From Hymenobacter sp. (GTDB taxonomy: Bacteria > Bacteroidota > Bacteroidia > Cytophagales > Hymenobacteraceae): DNA of 11,256 bases. Positions within the stretch are counted from its first letter, which is position 1, and the number at the start of each line of letters is the position of its first letter. The notes beneath the pieces were generated by a model. It worked only from the letters and a program-made list of their open reading frames with translations, was not told the DNA's origin and searched no databases. Of this stretch, positions 5,603 to 11,256 are shown piece after piece. The stretch covers positions 1 through 11,256 of the forward strand of contig JANYFQ010000098.1 of the NCBI GenBank assembly GCA_025362615.1, given 5' to 3'. Both the position numbers and the translations under genes were made by a program.

Positions 5603-5662
5603 CCCGCCGCCGCCAAGCCTTTTTCTCAGTACCAATTCCTTGGTGTTGATTTCCTGCATCGC

Positions 5663-6733
5663 ATGAACCATTTCCTGATTCGCTTGGGCTTGTCCTGGTC
5701 GTGGGCCTTTTTGGTGGCACTGTTCGCCGTGCCGTCCATCATCTACATCGCCCACCTCAAAAATATGCTCGACACGCCCAACGGGCGCACGGTGCATCAG
5801 TCGCTCACGCCCCGGCTGGGTGGCGTGGCCATCTTCGCCGGGTTCATGTCGGCCCTCACCATCTTTGCCCCCCTCGAAAACGGGGTCAAGGAGTTGCTGG
5901 CGGGCTGCATCATCCTGTTTTTTGTGGGCTTGAAAGATGACTTGGTGGGAATGTCGGTCCTCAAAAAGTTTGTGGGCCAACTACTTGCCACGGGCATCGT
6001 GATGATAATGGCCGACATTCGCATCACCAGTTTTCAGGGCATTCTCGGGGTCGAAACCCTGCCCATCGGCATCAGCTACGCGTTTACCTTGGCCGTCATC
6101 GTCGGCATCACTAACGCCATCAACCTCATTGATGGCCTCGACGGCCTGGCGGGCACCATCGTGTTGCTCATTGCTGGCACCTTCGGCTACTACTTCTACC
6201 GCTACGGCGGCGCGAGCTACGGCAACTACGCCTTCGTAGCCATCTGCCTGATGGGCGGGCTATTGGGCTTCCTACGCTACAATTTTCACCGCGCGCCCAT
6301 CTTCATGGGCGACACCGGCTCGCTCGTTTGCGGCTTTATGGTATCGGTGCTGGCCATTCAATTCATCGAAATGGGCCTGCGGGTAGAGCAACCCTTCGGT
6401 TTATCTTCGCCATCGGTGGCAGTCGGCATCTTGTTCGTGCCATTATTCGACACACTGAGGGTTTTCCTGCTTCGCATGATGGCTGGAAAGTCGCCTTTTG
6501 CGCCCGACAAAAACCACGTTCACCACCGCATCATGGCCATGGGGTTCGAGCAAATTAGCACCGTATTGCTGCTTGCGCTGCTGAATGCCGTTGTCACGTT
6601 GTTCGTCATCCATTACGCCAACTACGGCAATTTGGTGCTTATTGGCTGTATGATAGTATTTTCGGTGTTGCTAAGTCTCCTGTTTGGCGTTTACCAAAGC
6701 CGCATTTCCCGGCGTCAGCTCCAATCCTCGTAA
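5663..6733 (+). CDS. Polyprenyl-phosphate HexNAc-1-phosphate transferase (MraY/WecA/TagO family, GT4)
   Basis: This integral membrane enzyme, 356 residues with about 10-11 hydrophobic segments, transfers a sugar-1-phosphate from a UDP-sugar to undecaprenyl phosphate. That reaction starts synthesis of a lipid-linked glycan. Family motifs in order are TPRLGGVA (49-56), GLKDD with the Mg2+-binding Asp92-Asp93, NAINLIDGLDGLA (151-163), FMGDTGS (214-220) with Asp217, and the cytoplasmic PDKNHVHHR (281-289). The HxHHR form separates WecA/TagO-like enzymes from MraY. The substrate is probably UDP-GlcNAc or a related HexNAc and the product a surface polysaccharide or glycan carrier, but specificity cannot be read from sequence. 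It sits in a plus-strand run with lipB and the unknown 138-residue gene. No TAnnTTTG box is seen just upstream. Confidence 0.9.
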   Translation: MNHFLIRLGLSWSWAFLVALFAVPSIIYIAHLKNMLDTPNGRTVHQSLTPRLGGVAIFAGFMSALTIFAPLENGVKELLAGCIILFFVGLKDDLVGMSVLKKFVGQLLATGIVMIMADIRITSFQGILGVETLPIGISYAFTLAVIVGITNAINLIDGLDGLAGTIVLLIAGTFGYYFYRYGGASYGNYAFVAICLMGGLLGFLRYNFHRAPIFMGDTGSLVCGFMVSVLAIQFIEMGLRVEQPFGLSSPSVAVGILFVPLFDTLRVFLLRMMAGKSPFAPDKNHVHHRIMAMGFEQISTVLLLALLNAVVTLFVIHYANYGNLVLIGCMIVFSVLLSLLFGVYQSRISRRQLQSS

Positions 6734-6786
6734 CTGAGCGGCCGGCTTTAATAACTAGGACCGCAACCTCTTTCTTACGTGTCATC

Positions 6787-8010
6787 ATGGGTTTGCTAAT
6801 CACCTGTTTGATTGGTCTTATTGCCACGGGAAGCACGTCCTTACTCCGGCGGTATGCAACGCGAATGGTGTTGTTCGGCGGGCTGCTGGCAGGCCCGCTA
6901 TTGCAGGTCTCGGCTACCGAGTACCGGCCCTTGCCACCGGCGGCTCCTACAGGCCTTAGTTCCGAGTGGCTGATTCACGACGCTGCTCGCAACCGGCTCA
7001 TCCTGTTTTTGCCCGATTACCACATTCCGGCCCACGCGTATTACCAATACGTTGGGATAAGGCGCGACGAACCTTTCCCACTGGCCTTTGTCGCCGAACC
7101 GGGGCTTAGCATCTTCATCGACAATCAGCTGTTGTTTAACGCCCAAGTTGCTGGTCGATACGCCATCGATTTGGCCCGTCGACTGCCGCCCGGCCTATCC
7201 AACGAGCCACATTTGTTGTCCATCTGGCAACCCAGCGGCACCCTGCTCCTGACTTCTTTTACTTCGGTTGTGCCCACCACCGCAGCAACGGTTGCCACCG
7301 CCACGCAATCCGCCCAAATACGCCCAGCGGCACAGCAAGGGCAGAATATTTACCTCACCATGCTGCTGCTGATTGGCTTGTTTTATGGGGGACTACGCAG
7401 TACGTTTCAGTCGGGGCTGGCGCGGGTTTTTCAGATGGAAGAGTTGTTTGCTTCTTCGCCCGACCAGCAAAGCTTCCTCCTTAAGCCGGCGTTTTCATCC
7501 GTAAATATAGCATTAGTACTTTTATTTTCCGTTTCATTCGCGCTACTGCTCACCGCCATCCACACCAATTTGCAAAATCTGCCGCTGTTGCGTCGCTTCT
7601 TGCAAGTGTCCGAGAGTGCCGTGGTTGCCCGGGTTTTCTTGTACACCGCAGTTGTAGCGGGTTATATTCTGGGGAAGTACGTTTTTTTGGAAATAATGGG
7701 ATATGTTTTTGACCTTCAAGAGGTTGTCAATACGCACTACCGTGAATTCCTGCGCACTACGCTGCTGGCCAGCCTCTTGGTGCCACTGGTGCTGCTTGGT
7801 TACATCAGCCTCAATACGCGTTACCCGCAAGCAGTAGTATGGGCCGTTGACATAGTGATGGGTTTGGTGCTGACAGCCACGGCATTGCGAGTAACCAGAA
7901 CATTGCACCAAAAAACATCCCTGCTCAATCTTCATTTGTTTGCGTACCTTTGCGCAACTGAAGTTCTGCCCCTGCTGGTCCTGTTGCGGCTGCTGGTATT
8001 CGCACAGTAA
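6787..8010 (+). CDS. DUF4271 family membrane protein
   Basis: The 407-residue product is a predicted inner-membrane protein. The N-terminus has hydrophobic stretches. A segment from the alternative ATG at 6865 (MVLFGGLLAGPLLQVSA) looks like a signal peptide core preceded by RRYATR. Residues about 45-185 form a non-membrane, probably periplasmic domain ending in a Thr/Ala/Gln-rich linker. About six transmembrane helices follow, near 188-205, 239-258, 281-305, 324-342, 350-370 and 386-406. The C-terminal membrane half matches the Bacteroidota DUF4271 family, often next to a HemD-like gene as it is here. No catalytic motif is evident. The gap from the upstream glycosyltransferase gene is 53 bases, and hemD follows after 84 bases. 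Its 3' end contains a promoter-like box at 7945. The family call rests on recognition plus context. Function is unknown. Confidence 0.75.
   Translation: MGLLITCLIGLIATGSTSLLRRYATRMVLFGGLLAGPLLQVSATEYRPLPPAAPTGLSSEWLIHDAARNRLILFLPDYHIPAHAYYQYVGIRRDEPFPLAFVAEPGLSIFIDNQLLFNAQVAGRYAIDLARRLPPGLSNEPHLLSIWQPSGTLLLTSFTSVVPTTAATVATATQSAQIRPAAQQGQNIYLTMLLLIGLFYGGLRSTFQSGLARVFQMEELFASSPDQQSFLLKPAFSSVNIALVLLFSVSFALLLTAIHTNLQNLPLLRRFLQVSESAVVARVFLYTAVVAGYILGKYVFLEIMGYVFDLQEVVNTHYREFLRTTLLASLLVPLVLLGYISLNTRYPQAVVWAVDIVMGLVLTATALRVTRTLHQKTSLLNLHLFAYLCATEVLPLLVLLRLLVFAQ
7945..7952 (+). promoter_or_regulatory. Possible internal promoter box for hemD
   Basis: TACCTTTG followed by CG lies inside the 3' end of the DUF4271 gene, 142 bases upstream of the hemD ATG. 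It shares ten bases (TACCTTTGCG) with the box at 1609. The codons here encode Tyr-Leu-Cys-Ala, so the match could be chance. No -33 TTG at normal spacing is present. Confidence 0.3.
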
Positions 8011-8094
8011 TCAGTTCTTTTGTTAATATGGGCTTTTCTCAAGTAGCCCGCTTCCGTTGTCAATATCGCCTAATAATACCCTATCCTAAGTTAA

Positions 8095-8916
8095 ATGGCT
8101 GAGAGTGCAGACACGCCCGGCACTGGCCGGCACGCCACGCGCATCCAAAGCATCCTGGTCACGCAGCCCAAGCCCACCAACGATGTATCACCCTATTTTT
8201 CCATCGCTGAAAAATACGGTGTCCAGGTTGATTTTCGTGAGTTTATTGAAGTGCAGCCAGTCTCCTACAAAGACTTCCGGCGCGAGAAAATCAACATCGC
8301 CGACTTCACGGCAATCATTTTCACCAGCCGCAACGCGGTCGACCACTTCTTCCGCATTTGTCAGGAGGCAAAGCTTGAGATGCCCGCCGAGATGAAGTAT
8401 TTCTGCATCTCAGAACAAACGGCCAACTATTTGCAGAAGTACATCATCCTCCGCAAACGTAAGTTGTTTGTGGGCGAACGCACTGCCGCCGACCTGCTCG
8501 ATGTCATCAAGAAGCATAAGGCCGAGAAGTTCCTTTACCCCTGCTCCGATATTCGGAAGGATGACATTCCGGTTTTCATGCGGGCCAACAACCTCAAGTT
8601 TACCGAGGCAGTAATTTACCGTACCGTGGCCAGTGACTTGTCCGATTTAGCGGAAGTCAAGTACGATTGCCTGGCTTTTTTTAGTCCTTCCGGCATCTCG
8701 TCACTTTTTGTTAATTTCCCAGATTTTACCCAAAACAGTACCCGTATCGCTGCTTTTGGGCCTACTACCGCCAAAGCTGTGCGAGATGCCGGCCTTATTC
8801 TTGACATTGAGGCCCCTATGCCCAATGCGCCATCCATGACCGGTGCCATTGAAGCCTACATCCGTCAGCACTACGGCACCAAAATAGGCGACAGCAAAGC
8901 TGACCACGACCAATAA
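8095..8916 (+). CDS. hemD: Uroporphyrinogen-III synthase (HemD family)
   Basis: HemD closes and rearranges hydroxymethylbilane to uroporphyrinogen III in tetrapyrrole synthesis. The 273-residue protein shows the two-lobed HemD layout: IQSILVTQPKP at the first strand (about 17-27), FTSRNAVDHFF (76-86), FLYPCSDIRKDDIP in the linker side, YDCLAFFSPSGISSLF, and AFGPTTAKAVRDAGL near the C-terminus. HemD sequences are poorly conserved, but these positions are the standard landmarks. No other heme genes are in the window. The gene lies between DUF4271 and the T9SS gene porP and ends just before an intrinsic terminator, so it is probably co-transcribed with DUF4271 and not with porP. The N-terminal 16 residues and a charged C-terminal tail (KIGDSKADHDQ) lie outside the domain. 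A weak hairpin (8030-8034 with 8045-8049) lies in the upstream gap. Confidence 0.85.
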   Translation: MAESADTPGTGRHATRIQSILVTQPKPTNDVSPYFSIAEKYGVQVDFREFIEVQPVSYKDFRREKINIADFTAIIFTSRNAVDHFFRICQEAKLEMPAEMKYFCISEQTANYLQKYIILRKRKLFVGERTAADLLDVIKKHKAEKFLYPCSDIRKDDIPVFMRANNLKFTEAVIYRTVASDLSDLAEVKYDCLAFFSPSGISSLFVNFPDFTQNSTRIAAFGPTTAKAVRDAGLILDIEAPMPNAPSMTGAIEAYIRQHYGTKIGDSKADHDQ

Positions 8917-8940
8917 ACGCTTCGATAAAGACCCGAACGC

Positions 8941-8976
8941 TTAAAAAAGACTCGACCACCCACGGGCCTTTTTTAA
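8941..8976 (+). terminator. Intrinsic terminator after hemD
   Basis: TTAAAAAAG (8941-8949) pairs perfectly with CTTTTTTAA (8968-8976). After one A-C mismatch, CTCG (8951-8954) pairs with CGGG (8963-8966, one T-G wobble) around an 8-base loop. The right arm supplies the T tract. It begins 25 bases after the hemD stop and separates hemD from porP. The outer A/T stem could also work in the reverse direction. Confidence 0.75.
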
Positions 8977-8987
8977 TCAAAACCAAC

Positions 8988-9014
8988 TTGCGGAATCTTT
9001 TTCCGTTACATTTG
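8988..9014 (+). promoter_or_regulatory. Promoter for porP (-33 TTG, -7 TACATTTG)
   Basis: TTG at 8988-8990 and TACATTTG at 9007-9014 are separated by 16 bases. The -7 box is an exact TAnnTTTG match and the spacing is close to that described for Bacteroidota sigma-ABfr promoters. A 50-base C-rich, G-poor leader separates it from the ATG at 9065. Confidence 0.7.
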
Positions 9015-9064
9015 GAAGCTATTCCCCCACCCCTCCGCTACCTCACCCCAAACCCTTCGTTTAT

Positions 9065-10057
9065 ATGAAAGGAACCGTACTTGCTACTCTGCTGCTATCG
9101 GCGGCAGCGGGCTCGGCGTTGGCTCAACAACAGCCGCAGTTCACCCACTACGGCCTCAACGGAATGTCGCTCAACCCGGCATATGCCGGCATCAAGGGGC
9201 AAGGAGAAATCAATGGTATTGGTCGTTATCAGTACCTGAACTACAGCGGCATTGACGATGGCGGTTCGCCCCGTACCGGAATGCTCACCGTATCGTTGCC
9301 CATCCTGGCCACTAATGGAGGCGTAGGTCTTTCTGTTTATTACGACCAAGTAGGGCAGGCCAAAACGGCCAACACTGCGCTCTCTTATTCGCAACACATC
9401 AAACTCGGCGCGGGCAAATTAGGTATAGGGATTCAGGGTATTTGCACATACCTCGGCAAAGGCACTTACAATGCCATAGATAAGGATGACATCAACATAC
9501 CCAAAGATGCTTCCGATTACAAATTCGACGCTGGGGCGGGCATCTGGTACGAGGCCCCTAAATTTTATGCTGGCATCAGCCTCAACAATATTGCTCGCAG
9601 CGAATACACGTTTAAAAGCGCTGGAAATTCAGGAATTGCCAGCAAGTATCTCACCGAAAACCACGCCTATTTTACGGCTGGCTACAATATCGAAGCTTCC
9701 GATGCCGTTGTTGTAACGCCGATGGTACTAGTGAAGTCAGTGCTCCCGGGCAATTATAGCACTGCAAGTAAATTCGACAATTCCCGCAACTACTCGTTTG
9801 AAGGCGGTGTGCGGGCTACATTCAACGACAAATTCTGGGCCGGGGCCAACTACCGTTACCAAGAGTCTATCTCCGGCTTGCTCGGCATTGCATTTGCCAA
9901 AGACAACGCCATACGCCTCGGCTATGCGTTCGATTTTATTGCCTTCGACCAGGACGCCCGCGCATTGAGTTCGCACGAGATACTACTGAGCTATCGTCTG
10001 CCCAAGCCCAACATCTTATCCCGCCCAGCTATCCGTACGCCTCGCTATAGCTTTTAA
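9065..10057 (+). CDS. porP: T9SS outer-membrane protein, PorP/SprF family
   Basis: This is a 330-residue outer-membrane beta-barrel protein of the PorP/SprF family. Family members belong to the type IX secretion system, and PorP-type proteins associate with the PorK/GldK-PorN/GldN ring. A clear signal peptide (residues 1-20) ends at ALA with Gln21 first in the mature protein. The diagnostic N-terminal signature PQFTHYGLNGMSLNPAYAG lies at 24-42, followed by alternating amphipathic strands such as GGVGLSVYYDQVGQ and KLGIGIQGICTYLG, and FWAGANYRYQESISGLLGI. The C-terminal strand is SHEILLSYRLPKP with a short tail ending in Phe, as in barrel proteins. It has its own promoter and follows the hemD terminator. 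gldK follows after 225 bases with a separate promoter, so the classic porP-K-L-M-N order is present but transcription is probably split. Confidence 0.9.
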   Translation: MKGTVLATLLLSAAAGSALAQQQPQFTHYGLNGMSLNPAYAGIKGQGEINGIGRYQYLNYSGIDDGGSPRTGMLTVSLPILATNGGVGLSVYYDQVGQAKTANTALSYSQHIKLGAGKLGIGIQGICTYLGKGTYNAIDKDDINIPKDASDYKFDAGAGIWYEAPKFYAGISLNNIARSEYTFKSAGNSGIASKYLTENHAYFTAGYNIEASDAVVVTPMVLVKSVLPGNYSTASKFDNSRNYSFEGGVRATFNDKFWAGANYRYQESISGLLGIAFAKDNAIRLGYAFDFIAFDQDARALSSHEILLSYRLPKPNILSRPAIRTPRYSF

Positions 10058-10192
10058 TGCCATTCGTCTGGTTGCTGTCCCACTACTAGACACTGCGGCT
10101 TTACAGTTCGACACTTCTTGCTGTGTTTTCAATCGTTGGCCGCCAGATAATTCCTGGCTACCCGGCAAAATCCGGTGCATATCGAATCGGCG

Positions 10193-10223
10193 TTGCAACT
10201 TCGGCGGAAAAACCTTAGATTTG
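10193..10223 (+). promoter_or_regulatory. Promoter for gldK (-33 TTG, -7 TAGATTTG)
   Basis: TTG at 10193-10195 and TAGATTTG at 10216-10223 have a 20-base spacing. The -7 box is an exact TAnnTTTG match, 59 bases before the gldK ATG. The rest of the 225-base porP-gldK gap (10058-10282) holds no open frame or strong hairpin that I could see. Confidence 0.7.
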
Positions 10224-10282
10224 CAAGACAATACTTATGTGCCGGGCTTAGTCCCAATTAAAACAGCCCCTCTTTTATTTCC

Positions 10283-11256
10283 ATGAACAAGCTTCTAGCA
10301 GCGTCCTTACTCGCCTTTACAGGCTCCTTCCTCGGGGGGTGTGCCAGTCAAAGTCCCAGCGGCGACCTTATTGGCTCGGAAGACCGGCCACTTTTCAACC
10401 CGCAAGAGGTGCCTTATGGCATGGTACCCTGCCCCGGTGGCACATTCCACATGGGTCAGACCGACCAGGATATTTCGGCTTCGATGGTGAACATGAACAA
10501 GCAGGTGACCATCGCCGGCTTCTACATGGATGAAACCGAAATCACCAACAACGAATACCGGCAATTTGTCGAAGCCATCAAGCAGGATTCGCTCGATGTG
10601 CTGGGCGAAGAGTATGTAATGACCGAGCTTTACCCCGATACGACGGTATGGGTACGCGACTTTACCTACCACATGGGCGACCCCCTGCTGGAATATTACT
10701 ATACGCACCCGGCTTTCGATGATTACCCCGTGGTAGGGGTGGATTGGTTTGCTGCTAAGTATTTCTGCAACTGGCGCACCAAATACCGCAACGCGGCCCG
10801 CGAAGAGTCGGGCTACGCCAACGACCCCAACTTCCGATTGCCTTCGGAAGCCGAGTGGGAATATGCTTCGCGCGGTGGCCGTGACCTCGCCACGTACCCG
10901 TGGGGTGGGCCTTACCTGCGCAACACCAAAGGGTGTATGCTGGCTAACTTCAAGCCCGGCCGGGGCGATTATGTGAGCGACGGGTTTGCTTACACATCAG
11001 AAGTAGGGTCGTTTTTTCCTAACGACTTTGGCCTGTACGATATGTCGGGCAACGTGTCCGAATGGTGCGACGATGCCTACATGGAAGCCTCGGTGCCCGT
11101 GGTGTGGGACTTGAACCCCACCAACCCCGACGATAACGAACAACGCAAGGTGATACGGGGCGGCTCGTGGAAAGACATTGCGTATTTCCTCGAAACCGGC
11201 ACCCGCAATTTCGAATACCAGGACTCGGCCCGCTCTTTCATCGGCTTCCGCTGCTC
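10283..11256 (+). CDS. gldK: T9SS/gliding motility lipoprotein GldK (PorK), 3' end missing
   Basis: This is an open frame with no stop before the window ends: 324 codons visible of an expected 450 or so. The N-terminus MNKLLAASLLAFTGSFLGGC is a lipoprotein signal with lipobox LGGC and acylated Cys20. The body is an FGE-sulfatase (SUMF1-like) domain: YGMVPCPGGTFHMGQTDQD, FYMDETEITNNEYRQFVEAI, FRLPSEAEWEYASRGG (184-199), YDMSGNVSEWCDD (252-264) and RGGSWKD (292-298). The DETEITNNEYRQFV and MGQTDQD segments are typical of GldK/PorK and not of generic sulfatase-maturing enzymes or GldJ. With PorN/GldN this lipoprotein forms the periplasmic ring of the T9SS anchored to the outer membrane. Position after porP fits the conserved porP-K-L-M-N order, so gldL, gldM and gldN are expected just right of the window. 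Confidence 0.92.
   Translation, partial: MNKLLAASLLAFTGSFLGGCASQSPSGDLIGSEDRPLFNPQEVPYGMVPCPGGTFHMGQTDQDISASMVNMNKQVTIAGFYMDETEITNNEYRQFVEAIKQDSLDVLGEEYVMTELYPDTTVWVRDFTYHMGDPLLEYYYTHPAFDDYPVVGVDWFAAKYFCNWRTKYRNAAREESGYANDPNFRLPSEAEWEYASRGGRDLATYPWGGPYLRNTKGCMLANFKPGRGDYVSDGFAYTSEVGSFFPNDFGLYDMSGNVSEWCDDAYMEASVPVVWDLNPTNPDDNEQRKVIRGGSWKDIAYFLETGTRNFEYQDSARSFIGFRC

Noticed and set aside
5183..5980. 265-codon minus-strand frame opposite the small conserved gene and the transferase
   Set aside because: It spans two well-supported plus-strand genes and has His/Gly/Asp/Gln-rich shadow composition with no domain.
8030..8049. GGGCT...AGCCC hairpin between DUF4271 and hemD as a terminator
   Set aside because: The stem is only five base pairs with a ten-base loop and no following T tract. 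It is too weak to call.
1..11256. CRISPR array, tRNA/rRNA genes, insertion sequences, prophage or defence genes
   Set aside because: No regularly spaced 25-40 base repeats, transposase or integrase motifs, or RNA-gene signatures were found. The period-7 patches are too short and lack unique spacers.

Overview
The window looks like chromosomal DNA from a GC-rich member of the Bacteroidota, most likely a Hymenobacter-like member of the Cytophagales. Three observations support this. There is a PorP/SprF gene followed by GldK/PorK, the start of the type IX secretion (T9SS) core. Several genes are preceded by exact copies of the Bacteroidota promoter box TAnnTTTG. The family set (DUF4271, PGI/PMI, LipB, MORN-type lipoprotein) is typical of that phylum. 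The genus is an inference from GC content and style, not a database result.

Layout, left to right. The left edge holds the N-terminal third of an mgtE magnesium-transporter gene on the minus strand. It is interrupted at about base 70 by a 44-base fold-back: the same mgtE codons reappear on the plus strand at 1-76 with two silent differences. This may be a contig-end chimera or a real inverted junction. Next is a plus-strand peptidase S51/cyanophycinase-like gene (674-1492), then a heptanucleotide repeat patch. After that come a promoter, a MORN-repeat lipoprotein gene (1650-2675), a second heptanucleotide palindrome shared with the convergent yraN gene (2767-3132, minus), and a divergent intergenic region with a promoter for a bifunctional phosphoglucose/phosphomannose isomerase (3247-4254).

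From 3247 onward everything reads on the plus strand: the isomerase, lipB (lipoate biosynthesis), a small conserved gene of unknown function with a GTG start, a WecA/TagO-type polyprenyl-phosphate sugar-1-phosphate transferase, a DUF4271 membrane protein, a HemD-type uroporphyrinogen-III synthase, and a good intrinsic terminator at 8941-8976. Then porP and gldK follow, each with its own -33/-7 promoter. gldK runs off the right edge.

Functionally this is mostly housekeeping and envelope biology. The isomerase and the glycosyltransferase feed sugar-nucleotide and surface-glycan synthesis. LipB and HemD make cofactors. PorP and GldK are parts of the T9SS secretion and gliding machinery. I see no CRISPR array, prophage, transposase, rRNA or tRNA. 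No stretch longer than 300 bases lacks a gene. I found no convincing new multi-gene system. The most unusual signals are structural: the mgtE fold-back, the two period-7 repeat patches that absorb stop codons, and a hairpin joining the lipB stop to the next start codon.
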